Part shown: piece by piece, positions 1-7,645 of the stretch
Position numbering within the stretch: the stretch's first letter is position 1
How the letters are laid out: the number at the start of each line of letters is the position of its first letter
NCBI GenBank assembly: GCA_011053245.1
Contig: DRGS01000119.1
Span: 1 to 12,485, forward strand
Reading direction: 5' to 3'
Source: Phycisphaerales bacterium
GTDB lineage: Bacteria; Planctomycetota; Phycisphaerae; Sedimentisphaerales; Anaerohalosphaeraceae
Length of the DNA: 12,485 nt
Made by a program: the position numbers and the translations under genes
Notes under the pieces: model-generated
What the model saw: only the letters and a program-made list of their open reading frames with translations
Database searches by the model: none
Told to the model about the DNA's origin: nothing

Positions 1-1524
1 GTAAGGCGGCGGTTCTGGATCGGTGGAGCAATTGTGCTTGCAGCTATGTTTGTTCCATGGGTAATTTACTTTGCTCTTAAAGGCGAGTTGGAATCGTATT
101 TCTACCATTTCTGGCCTACCGGAACATTAATGAGGTTAAACTGGACAGTTCAGGGCATAATACACGCCGCGATCAAAGAGGCGAGCGCATCAACCGGTTA
201 TGTCGCAGGCAGTAAGGAAGCATCGGTTTTTCAGACGCAGTTTGCGGATGTATTCGGATATTACCGTTCATTTGTGATCCCGATAGGCCTTTCATTGGTA
301 GCTATTGGCTGGCGCAAAGTTACCGTCATAGCCGGGCTTTGGCAGCAAATAAAGTCAAGGACCGGCAAAAGCGATGCAACTATCGACAATAATATAAAGG
401 CTGAATGTGAAACAACCATAAATACTTCCAGCAAAGCCGGCGAACATTTTGTGCTGCTCCTTGCCTTGTGGTGGATACTCGACATGGCATTCATCTGGGT
501 ATCACCGCGAAGCTATGTGCAGTACTTTCTGCCGCTCAATGCCTCCGCTGCAATGTTAGCGGCATACGCGATCTATCGATGCGGCAAACAGAGATGGGGA
601 CTCGTCTGGATATTGGCAGGATGGATATTTGTGGACATCTTCCTTAGATCGGTCATTCCGTCAGATGGATTTCCTTATTTTGCGTTGCGATCGTTGGCCG
701 ACTATTGGGGCAAGGTCGGTATTTATATGATACCGCTTGCCTTGATGGCAGTAGCGTGCTGGTTCCTGAAAACCGCAAAACTTAAATTTGTTCTGGCCCT
801 GATAGCCGTAGTGCTCTGCGGGTGGATGTTTTCGGATCTCAACGAAGGCAACATGGCCTACTTCGGCAGAAGAATAGATCAGGCACAAGCAAACAGATCA
901 GGTACCATATCAGCATGGAAACAAACAGGCAGATACATTCGTGAACATTCAAACAAAGACGATGGCCTGTATGTATGGGGATGGGTTCCGGGAATATATA
1001 TCCAGGCTCAGCGGCTATGCCCGGCAAGACATCCGGCGGAAGCGAACATGCACGCTATCCCACCGAAGACTCTGGCATGGAAAATACATAGCCTTGTCAA
1101 CTCGCTTAAGGAGAACAAACCAAGGTACATAGTCGATTCGCAGAAGGTACATTTCCCTTATTATGACCATCCGGTTTTTGACCTTTGGCCGCGGTGGACC
1201 GAAGGAAAAAACAAAACCTTTCATCTTCGCTACCATACGCAGCAGGGACTGGACGCTACTAAACCAATGACCGTAAATGACGAACAACGCTATGGCAATG
1301 AAATGATGAAACAGATTGAAGAATTCACCTATTGGTTGCTTACAAATCCAAAGCGAAAAGGTGGTGCGGTCGAAAAAAGCAAAGCACGAGAAATGGCTGT
1401 TACGGAACGGCAGCGGCACGAAGCTATGCTTCCGCTGCGTGAGTTTGCTATGAGCAACTACACGTTTGTGCATAATTTCGGAACGCATGTGCTTTTCGAA
1501 CTTAAAAATAACTCCGGCAATTAA
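1..1524 (+). CDS. GT-C membrane glycosyltransferase, C-terminal part (5' truncated)
   Basis: The reading frame is open from base 1, so the true start lies to the left; the GTG at 34 sits inside a membrane segment and is not a credible start. About 507 residues are visible. The first two thirds carry roughly seven hydrophobic segments (near visible residues 5-27, 90-103, 148-167, 171-194, 198-218, 238-256 and 260-277). A hydrophilic loop lies at about 117-148, and a soluble C-terminal domain of about 230 residues follows. The segment SPRSYVQYFLPL resembles the aromatic loop before a membrane helix in PMT/ArnT-like (GT39/GT83) enzymes. The C-terminal domain has WGWVPGIYIQA (about 326-336), a pattern I associate with planctomycete members of this group. 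Such enzymes transfer sugar from a polyprenyl-phosphate donor outside the inner membrane. The catalytic acidic loop expected in the N-terminal part is off the window, so activity cannot be judged. The next gene starts 12 nt downstream. Confidence 0.72.
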   Translation, partial: VRRRFWIGGAIVLAAMFVPWVIYFALKGELESYFYHFWPTGTLMRLNWTVQGIIHAAIKEASASTGYVAGSKEASVFQTQFADVFGYYRSFVIPIGLSLVAIGWRKVTVIAGLWQQIKSRTGKSDATIDNNIKAECETTINTSSKAGEHFVLLLALWWILDMAFIWVSPRSYVQYFLPLNASAAMLAAYAIYRCGKQRWGLVWILAGWIFVDIFLRSVIPSDGFPYFALRSLADYWGKVGIYMIPLALMAVACWFLKTAKLKFVLALIAVVLCGWMFSDLNEGNMAYFGRRIDQAQANRSGTISAWKQTGRYIREHSNKDDGLYVWGWVPGIYIQAQRLCPARHPAEANMHAIPPKTLAWKIHSLVNSLKENKPRYIVDSQKVHFPYYDHPVFDLWPRWTEGKNKTFHLRYHTQQGLDATKPMTVNDEQRYGNEMMKQIEEFTYWLLTNPKRKGGAVEKSKAREMAVTERQRHEAMLPLREFAMSNYTFVHNFGTHVLFELKNNSGN

Positions 1525-1536
1525 GGCGCAAGCAAC

Positions 1537-2655
1537 ATGAAGATACTTATGCTCAATCATGAGTTCCCGCCCGTAGGAGGAGGAGCTGCGCCTGTCACAT
1601 TTGAATTATGCAAACAGCTTGTGAGCATGGGCCATCATGTAGATGTAGTAACCATGCACTTCGGCAACTTGCCGCCACTTGAAAAGTCCGATGGCTTTAA
1701 TATCTATCGAACACCGGCGATCCGAAAACGTCCAAATATCTGCTACACCCACGAGATGGCGACATATCTGCCGGGAGCTTTTTTCAAAACTCTGCAACTT
1801 GCACGACGCGAAAAATACGATTGTATACATTGCCACTTTATAGTTCCTGGCGCCACATTGGCATGGCCGATAAGTAAACTTTGCAAAATACCTTTCATCG
1901 TCACCTGTCACGGCAGTGATGTACCTGGCTACAATCCGGATCGATTTGGTTTCCAGCATAAACTGATACTTCCGTTGTGGAAATTTCTGGCAAAAAGCAG
2001 CGATCTTTTAGTCTCGCCAAGCAGGTCTCTGCAGGAACTAATTGTGAGCAACTGCCCGGGCCTCCATGTCGAGATAGTACCTAACGGAATATACCCGTCA
2101 AGTTTCAAAACAACGGAAAAGAAAAAAAGCATACTTATGTGCAGCAGGCTCCTACCACGAAAGGGCTTCCAATATGTAATACAGGCCTTAAAAGACATCG
2201 AGCTTGACTGGCAGATCAACGTGATCGGACAGGGCCCTTATCTTGACGAACTAAAAAGATTGGCACAAACTTCCAAAACGCCTGTAAAATTCTGGGGCTG
2301 GCTCGATCAAAGTGACCGTCGGTTCAGAGAGCTTTATGAACAAAGTTCGATATTTGTATTCCCATCCGAAGCCGAAAATTTCCCGACCGTACTTTTAGAA
2401 GCAATGAGCGCAAAAATGGCCATAATCACAAGCACCGCCGGAGGATGCCCCGAAGTTGTCGGTGATTCGGGAATACTCGTAGAACCTACCGACATTGATG
2501 CGATAAGGGAAAATGTCATGAAACTTGTCGCTTCGGACCAGCTAAGAAATGATCTTGCCGACAAAGCCAGACAGCGAGTGGACAGATTCAGTTGGGACAA
2601 CATTGCACAGAAGTATCTTGAATGTTACAGACAGGTTATAGAGCAAATAAAATGA
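1537..2655 (+). CDS. GT4 family glycosyltransferase (GT-B fold)
   Basis: This is a 372-residue cytoplasmic retaining glycosyltransferase of the usual GT4 length. The N-terminal Rossmann domain begins MKILMLNHEFPP with a glycine-rich GGG loop at 14-16 and has TCHGSD at 123-128. The C-terminal donor-binding domain starts near 195. It contains SRLLPRKG (203-210), with the Arg and Lys expected to contact the donor diphosphate, and the EX7E motif is intact (E280 and E288 in SEAENFPTVLLEAM). The acidic residues and VPNG (182-184) are as expected for an active enzyme. Sugar donor and acceptor cannot be read from sequence. The ATG at 1537 is the natural start because it begins directly with the first beta strand; upstream there is only a weak AAGG. 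The stop overlaps the ATG of the kinase gene by 4 nt, indicating translational coupling. Confidence 0.9.
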   Translation: MKILMLNHEFPPVGGGAAPVTFELCKQLVSMGHHVDVVTMHFGNLPPLEKSDGFNIYRTPAIRKRPNICYTHEMATYLPGAFFKTLQLARREKYDCIHCHFIVPGATLAWPISKLCKIPFIVTCHGSDVPGYNPDRFGFQHKLILPLWKFLAKSSDLLVSPSRSLQELIVSNCPGLHVEIVPNGIYPSSFKTTEKKKSILMCSRLLPRKGFQYVIQALKDIELDWQINVIGQGPYLDELKRLAQTSKTPVKFWGWLDQSDRRFRELYEQSSIFVFPSEAENFPTVLLEAMSAKMAIITSTAGGCPEVVGDSGILVEPTDIDAIRENVMKLVASDQLRNDLADKARQRVDRFSWDNIAQKYLECYRQVIEQIK

Positions 2656-3515
2656 TCCAGACTCAACAACTTGATGCTATCCGGCAGCGGTTGGCCGATG
2701 ATATAGAACATGCCGAACTCCTGAAGGAGACAAGCCTTTCTAATATTTATCTCCTCACCGGCAGGCAAAAGTATGTCCTCAAAGAGAATAAGAACGGCAG
2801 CATTAGAACGGAATACGACAATCACCAACGAATTTTTGATATATGGTCCAGACACAAAGAAACCGCTGAATTCCATGTGCCGAAACTGTACTTTCTAAGT
2901 GACGATGAAAGCTTCTATATCATGGAGTACATTACAGAAGCCATCGAATTAAAAAACGTCCTGCCAATGCAATCCGAAAAAGCTCTTGATATTTATAACC
3001 GGACAGGCCGGTGTTTGCGGCAATACCATGAGATGATGACAGAGGAGATCGTTGACCACAGAATGGACATTCAAAACCATCCACCTATTGCACAGTTGAT
3101 CGCTGGAAAAAATGGTAAACGTCTAAAGGAAATTCTTAGTAAATTTGACGCCGAATGCTACCAGATCATCTTTAAAGATTTCACCTTCTCGAATGTTATG
3201 GTCGATACAAAAAATAAAGTGTATCTTTTTGATTTCCAGAAGATAGAATATTATGCGCCGTTTTATTATGACCTTGCAAGATTCATAGACACCCTGAAGG
3301 TGTTTACAATTTTGGAACATCCGATGTTTGCGATAAGGCGGTGGCCACTGATCAAAAAAGCGGCAGAGAGGTTTATTGAAGGATATGGAAAACCGATGGA
3401 CCAAACGCTTTTGCAGAGTATGCAGTCGCTGCACCGCAAGGAGCATGTGTCTGAGAAATATCGAAAAGGGCTGTTGAAGGCAATGACCTTAAAGTTACTT
3501 TATACTTTTCTGTGA
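2652..3515 (+). CDS. APH/choline-kinase-fold phosphotransferase, probable glycan-locus kinase
   Basis: This is a 287-residue protein with the layout of the aminoglycoside phosphotransferase/choline kinase superfamily. It has a candidate ATP-binding Lys44 (YVLKEN), a Glu54 that could pair with it, a hinge-like MEYI at 91-94, a catalytic-loop Asp176 and Asn181 in FKDFTFSNVM, and a metal-binding Asp194 in YLFDF. The loop usually reads H-x-D in this superfamily; here Phe replaces His, while Asp, Asn and the second Asp are kept, so it is probably active. I chose ATG 2652, which overlaps the upstream TGA, over an in-frame TTG at 2622 that would lie wholly inside the previous gene. The substrate is unknown. 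Placement between glycosyltransferase and methyltransferase genes favours a sugar or lipid-linked glycan over an antibiotic. No membrane segment or coiled coil is evident. Confidence 0.75.
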   Translation: MIQTQQLDAIRQRLADDIEHAELLKETSLSNIYLLTGRQKYVLKENKNGSIRTEYDNHQRIFDIWSRHKETAEFHVPKLYFLSDDESFYIMEYITEAIELKNVLPMQSEKALDIYNRTGRCLRQYHEMMTEEIVDHRMDIQNHPPIAQLIAGKNGKRLKEILSKFDAECYQIIFKDFTFSNVMVDTKNKVYLFDFQKIEYYAPFYYDLARFIDTLKVFTILEHPMFAIRRWPLIKKAAERFIEGYGKPMDQTLLQSMQSLHRKEHVSEKYRKGLLKAMTLKLLYTFL

Positions 3516-3519
3516 TATT

Positions 3520-4287
3520 ATGGCAAATAAAATAGATTACCGTAACGTATTCCAATCCAGTGCTGCCGAGTACGAGGAGATTACGGCTTCAAAGCATATT
3601 CGATTGATATACGAACTTGAAAAAGAGATGCTGGACGAGTTGTTCAAAGAAACCGGCTCGACAGATAGATCGGTCATGGATTTTGCTTGCGGCAGCGGCA
3701 GATGGACACAGTATCTGGAAAACAAATTCGCCGAATGTATCGGAGTAGACGTCTCCAAAGCAATGGTAACCGTTGCCGAAAGCAAGTGCCAAAGAGCAAA
3801 ATTCATAGTAACTGACATCACAGCCGAAACTGTCGATGAGCAAATAAAAGACAAACGGTTTGATGTGATAACAGCATTTAGATTCTTTAAAAATGCCGAG
3901 CAGGACCTGCGAACCTCAGTTGTCGCCAAACTGCCAAAATATCTTAAGGACGACGGACTGTTTATATTTGATGTGCATTTGAACACATGGTCATTCATGG
4001 GATTGCTCGCCCGGATCATCGACAGATCAGGGCTGGAGAAGATATTAAAAACGGGCCACCTTACGATTCGAACAATGTCGCTCGGCGATGTAAAACGACT
4101 CTTTGAAGACAGTGATCTGGAAATCGCCGACTTTTGGGGCATGGGCCTGCTGCCGGGCAGGTCAAATTATACTCTTCTGCCATGGAAGTGGCTAAAAAAA
4201 TTCGAGGGATACTTTACAAAAAGAAAACTCTTACGATCTGTCAGCTATAACTTGCTGATTGTCGCCAGAAAGAAAAAAACCAAATGA
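3520..4287 (+). CDS. Class I SAM-dependent methyltransferase
   Basis: This 255-residue protein has the Rossmann-type methyltransferase core. Motif I is DFACGSGR (54-61), followed by GVDVS (75-79), whose Asp77 should bind the SAM ribose hydroxyls. The acidic VTDIT (97-101) and FDVITAF (114-120) follow, then the GLFIFDVH strand (146-153). The N-terminal part with an SAAEYEE segment (14-20) is typical of Methyltransf_11/25-type small-molecule enzymes. The basic C-terminus (KKKTK) adds little. The gene starts 4 nt after the kinase stop with no clear Shine-Dalgarno sequence, and its own stop overlaps the next start by 4 nt. In this setting it most likely methylates a sugar hydroxyl, a sugar phosphate or a glycan terminus. 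The acceptor cannot be told from sequence. Confidence 0.85.
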   Translation: MANKIDYRNVFQSSAAEYEEITASKHIRLIYELEKEMLDELFKETGSTDRSVMDFACGSGRWTQYLENKFAECIGVDVSKAMVTVAESKCQRAKFIVTDITAETVDEQIKDKRFDVITAFRFFKNAEQDLRTSVVAKLPKYLKDDGLFIFDVHLNTWSFMGLLARIIDRSGLEKILKTGHLTIRTMSLGDVKRLFEDSDLEIADFWGMGLLPGRSNYTLLPWKWLKKFEGYFTKRKLLRSVSYNLLIVARKKKTK

Positions 4288-5402
4288 AACCCATGGAAAA
4301 CCGTAAAAAAACGAATGTGTGTTTTGTTTCGCCGAAGTCGTACCCCTTATTTGACCATTCGATCGATGCTGTCTTTGGAGGCGCCGAGGTTGACCTGTAT
4401 ATGCTGGGCACCGAACTGGCAAAGGATCCCGGTTTCAACGTCAGCTTCATAGTAGCCGATTACGCCCAAGCCGACGAATGCGAAATTGAAGGGGTAAGAT
4501 TACTAAAGAGCCTCAGCTTTAAGGAAGGGCCGTTAGCCGGCGCGATCAAGGTATGGCAAGCAATGAGAAAAGCCAACGCCGATATCTACATGCTCAAAAC
4601 CGCCTCGCCCGGAGTGCCGTTGGCAGTTTTGTTCTGCGAGATCCACAAGAGAATATTTGCTTATCGCGCAGCAAGTTCACGCGAATGCGACGGAACATAC
4701 GCCAATCAGCACAAGATCCTTGGAAAACTCTTCAACTGGTCATTGCAAAAGGCGAAATTCGTAACCGTACAGAACACAAACGACAAAGACAGCCTTAACC
4801 AGACAGTAGCCGTCCAGGCACAGGTCATACCCAACGGCCACAGATTACCGCCGGATACCACAGGATCGCGCGATAGCATTCTATGGGTCGGACGCAGCGC
4901 ACAAGTCAAACAGCCTCAGTTGTTTATCGATCTGGCCAGACAAATGCCGGACGAAAAATTCGTAATGATATGCCAGAGAGCAACCGGAGACGATAATTAC
5001 AACCAGCTTTGCCAGCACGCAAAAAATGTCAAAAATCTTCAGTTCCATCAGCGCGTACCTTTTCACGAAATTGATGCGTTTTTCCAGCGGGCCAAAGTTC
5101 TCGTCAATACCAGTGATTCGGAAGGTTTCCCGAACACATTCATACAGGCATGTAAAGCCCAAACAGCAATATTGTCTTATAACGTCAACCCTGACAGTTT
5201 TATGGATAAGTTTAATTGCGGCATGTGCGCAGATGGCGATGGAGAAAAACTCACCAAACTTCTCAACGAACTTCTAACGGATCGGCGATACTCCGAACTC
5301 GGCGCAAACGGCAGAAAATACGTCGAGGGAAAACACGACATCGCAAAGATCATCGACCGGTACAAGGAAGCTTTCAAACAGCTAAATGAAAAACAGGCAT
5401 AG
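4284..5402 (+). CDS. GT4 family glycosyltransferase with EX7Q variant motif
   Basis: This is a 372-residue GT-B enzyme. The N-terminal domain has FGGAE (31-35), the nucleotide-sugar or acceptor loop of GT4 proteins. The linker has IPNG (182-185), and the C-terminal domain opens with WVGRSAQVKQP (201-211), giving the donor-contact Arg204 and Lys209. The usual EX7E motif reads E280-GFPNTFI-Q288, with Gln in place of the second Glu. I recall SEGFPNTF-Q as recurrent in one GT4 subgroup, so this is probably lineage variation and not loss of function. Two starts are possible, ATG 4284 and ATG 4293; the first gives a 4-nt ATGA overlap with the methyltransferase and is preferred. It is the last gene of the + strand operon and is followed after 27 nt by the 3' end of the converging GT2-D gene. 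Confidence 0.88.
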   Translation: MKPMENRKKTNVCFVSPKSYPLFDHSIDAVFGGAEVDLYMLGTELAKDPGFNVSFIVADYAQADECEIEGVRLLKSLSFKEGPLAGAIKVWQAMRKANADIYMLKTASPGVPLAVLFCEIHKRIFAYRAASSRECDGTYANQHKILGKLFNWSLQKAKFVTVQNTNDKDSLNQTVAVQAQVIPNGHRLPPDTTGSRDSILWVGRSAQVKQPQLFIDLARQMPDEKFVMICQRATGDDNYNQLCQHAKNVKNLQFHQRVPFHEIDAFFQRAKVLVNTSDSEGFPNTFIQACKAQTAILSYNVNPDSFMDKFNCGMCADGDGEKLTKLLNELLTDRRYSELGANGRKYVEGKHDIAKIIDRYKEAFKQLNEKQA

Positions 5403-5429
5403 CTTTTACATCGTTCTATTCGCGGTCCG

Positions 5430-6425
5430 TCATTTTGGTTTTCTTGTGAGTCGTTTTCGTAACCGCAATGCGCGGACCACTTTCGAGATCAGGTGACAGC
5501 CTGTGGCGGTTGCTTTCGGGAAAACGGTCACAGTTAGCATGAGTATTTTATACCATGACGGGATTATATCGCCAAACTTCTGGAGCATAATGCGGACATC
5601 TTCACCTCTTGCGTCAAACAGAAAACTCCGCATCCATCTCTGTAGCATCCATGATGCTACAGGTGCAAACTTGTCAAGCCTTTCGTGTTTTTTTGCATAT
5701 TCAAGCCGCCTGTCGATAAGGTCACAGTATAGCCCGACAGGTGTGTACTGCTGTGAAAGGCAGTCTTCGCGTACAAGATGATAGACCGACAAAGGTTCGA
5801 CTACGAAACCTATCTGAGGGTGGTGACAGCATATCCTCAGCCACATATCCAGATCTTCTGCCCGTTTAAGCCCCTCTAAAAACAAACCCGTTTGTTCAAA
5901 AACATCTGCCCGTACGATCATGGTATTGACACAGCCGCCAACGCCTCTTCGAAACGCATACAAATAGTCGTCAAAATAATCCTTTCCGCCAAGTATCTGT
6001 TTGACAGTGGCGGTATCCACGACAACTTGGCGTCGGTCCTCGTCGCATAAGCAACGCAGATAGTTTCCCGTGCTCCACATCAGGTCCGGATTTCTTCTCA
6101 GCAGTCCGATCTGTGCCTCAAGATACCCCTCCAGCCATTCGTCGTCACCGTCAAGAAACGATATCCACTTACATGTCGATGCCCTCATTGCCGTATTACG
6201 GGCGGCACTTAACCCGCCGTTTTGCTGATGTATATATATTACCTTCTCACCGAAGCCCTTGACCACCTCACCTGTGTTATCCGTCGAACCGTCATCGACT
6301 ACAATGATCTCGTCGGGCGGATGTGTCTGAGCGAGAACACTATTGATTGCCCTCGCAATGAAATCTCCGATATTATATGCGGGGATAACAACACTCACAC
6401 TGTATTTGTTTTCTGTTATCGACAT
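5430..6425 (-). CDS. GT2 family glycosyltransferase, paralogue D
   Basis: This is a 331-residue GT-A fold inverting glycosyltransferase. It has the N-terminal strand VSVVIPAYN, DDGSTD (44-49), the DXD-type metal/donor motif in LDGDDEW (91-97) and the catalytic-base ED pair E190-D191 in AEDLDMW. All expected catalytic residues are present. The C-terminus has a hydrophobic stretch (about 292-318) followed by a very basic tail (RLRKRLTRKPK), suggesting peripheral membrane attachment. ATG 6425 is preferred over an in-frame TTG at 6428 because its A is shared with the TGA stop of the upstream GT4 gene, a TGATG coupling. It is closest to paralogue C, sharing NYLRCLCDE and KDYF. It is the last gene of the - strand operon. 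A perfect 10-bp inverted repeat lies inside it at 5640-5662. Donor sugar is unknown. Confidence 0.92.
   Translation of the reverse strand: MSITENKYSVSVVIPAYNIGDFIARAINSVLAQTHPPDEIIVVDDGSTDNTGEVVKGFGEKVIYIHQQNGGLSAARNTAMRASTCKWISFLDGDDEWLEGYLEAQIGLLRRNPDLMWSTGNYLRCLCDEDRRQVVVDTATVKQILGGKDYFDDYLYAFRRGVGGCVNTMIVRADVFEQTGLFLEGLKRAEDLDMWLRICCHHPQIGFVVEPLSVYHLVREDCLSQQYTPVGLYCDLIDRRLEYAKKHERLDKFAPVASWMLQRWMRSFLFDARGEDVRIMLQKFGDIIPSWYKILMLTVTVFPKATATGCHLISKVVRALRLRKRLTRKPK
5640..5662. repeat. Perfect inverted repeat, 10-bp arms, 3-nt loop, inside GT2-D
   Basis: The left arm 5640-5649 (ctgtagcatc) is exactly complementary to the right arm 5653-5662 (gatgctacag), with a cat loop at 5650-5652. It lies in the GT2-D coding sequence about 210 nt before its stop codon and encodes part of PVASWMLQRW, which is not conserved in the paralogues. 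No U-run follows on either strand, so it does not look like an intrinsic terminator. It may be chance, an RNA hairpin in the mRNA end, or a palindromic binding site. Confidence 0.6.
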
Positions 6426-7630
6426 CAAAGTTCTCTAAGCAATTCGTATATTTTTTCGCCTGATACCGTAGAATCGAAATTCTCACGCGCCGTCACTTTC
6501 GCTCTTGCACCCATCTCCCTGGCCGCTTCCGGATTTTCTATCAAAAACGATATGCCCTCCGCAATATCACTCACCGAACCCGGCTTAACGACAACAGCAT
6601 TGACACGGTCCTCAAGATAATCCGTCACATCGCTTACATCCGAAGCCACCACAGCCTTACCTGCGGCAAGATATTCGCCAAGCTTAAACGGAAACCCCGT
6701 ATCGGCAAACCGCGACTCGACCCTGGTCATGCATAGTATATCACAACCATTCATGAATTCATAGAACTCCGCATCGTCAAGATACCCGGTGCATTTAATC
6801 TTGTCTTTATAAGGCGAATTTGTTATCTGTTCCAGAATCGCATCCATACGGTCCTTTGCGCCTTTGCCCGACAGAAACAGTTCAACCTCGCCATGTTTCG
6901 CACACACACCTTCAAACGCCTCTATAAGGTTTTCCACACCGTCCTTCGTGCCGAATGTCCCTCCATAAAAGACCCGCACAGGCCGGTGCAATTCTTCGCC
7001 GGGATAATTAAAATTTTCAAAGTTCACTGAGATCGGATACAGCATAACCGGCAATTTCCCCTTGACGACCGCGACGGTTTTTTCGTACAGATGTTTCGAT
7101 ATCACCAGAACCGCATCTGCAAATGATCCGATCCTATTGTAAAAGAAAATACCTGAACGCCTCTTAAGCCGGGCAAGAATATCAGGAGCAGACCCCATAA
7201 ACTCGGCATCTTCCACAATATCGAAAACGATTCTGTACCCCAAAGCCTTGGCAAACATCAGCAAAGGTACATTGTCAAAAGTAGGATACCCGTAAACGTA
7301 AATAATATTTGTGCACTGCTTTTTGAGGTTGGCTTTGAGATACTTCAGTCCGTCAACAAAATACTTAACGCCCTTCCAGAGAACCGTTATATCCGGCTTT
7401 ATGTCGCCCCCGATAGTTACATATTCCACACCCTTATGACATCCGCAGAGTTTATTTTCAGCTAATTTGACACGACCCTGCCTGAGTACAAGAACCGTTT
7501 GATGAACATCGTCCTTGCCGCGGAAATGATCGATGAGGTTTTGCACGCGCCTTGTACTGGCCATACCCTTTGGATAGGAAATATTGGCCATGAAAATTAT
7601 ATTCATTTTAATATCGTTACGATACGTCAT
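6425..7630 (-). CDS. GT4 family glycosyltransferase
   Basis: This is a 401-residue GT-B protein. The N-terminal acceptor domain starts near NIIFMANISYPKGMAST (10-26). The donor domain begins near 217 with RVFYGGTFGTKDG (219-231), and a GYLDD turn (282-286) precedes the signature FPFKLGEYLAAGK (313-325). In that signature the second Glu of the EX7E motif is present (E319) but the first position is Thr311. The FPxKLxEYLA form is common in a GT4 branch, so activity is likely. Two starts are possible: ATG 7630, preceded by a purine-rich AGGTCGGGAT, and ATG 7606, which begins right at the first beta strand but has no ribosome site. I kept 7630. It starts 15 nt after GT2-C ends and shares one base with the start of GT2-D, so it belongs to the same operon. 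Substrates are unknown. Confidence 0.88.
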   Translation of the reverse strand: MTYRNDIKMNIIFMANISYPKGMASTRRVQNLIDHFRGKDDVHQTVLVLRQGRVKLAENKLCGCHKGVEYVTIGGDIKPDITVLWKGVKYFVDGLKYLKANLKKQCTNIIYVYGYPTFDNVPLLMFAKALGYRIVFDIVEDAEFMGSAPDILARLKRRSGIFFYNRIGSFADAVLVISKHLYEKTVAVVKGKLPVMLYPISVNFENFNYPGEELHRPVRVFYGGTFGTKDGVENLIEAFEGVCAKHGEVELFLSGKGAKDRMDAILEQITNSPYKDKIKCTGYLDDAEFYEFMNGCDILCMTRVESRFADTGFPFKLGEYLAAGKAVVASDVSDVTDYLEDRVNAVVVKPGSVSDIAEGISFLIENPEAAREMGARAKVTARENFDSTVSGEKIYELLREL

Positions 7631-7645
7631 TTTTATCCCGACCTA

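Noticed and set aside
1015..1560. 181-codon open frame on the - strand under the GT-C gene
   Set aside because: It is antisense to coding sequence and runs over the next gene's start, with no recognisable domain.
2622..2651. TTG-initiated N-terminal extension of the kinase
   Set aside because: The extra codons lie entirely inside the GT4 gene; ATG 2652 with the ATGA overlap is the normal operon arrangement.
2652..3515. Reading the kinase as an aminoglycoside-resistance enzyme
   Set aside because: The fold is shared, but the atypical catalytic loop and the position inside a glycan operon point away from drug modification.
3537..4142. 201-codon open frame on the - strand under the methyltransferase gene
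   Set aside because: It lies wholly antisense to a clear methyltransferase, its translation is Ser-rich and resembles no family, and it has no ribosome site or operon context.
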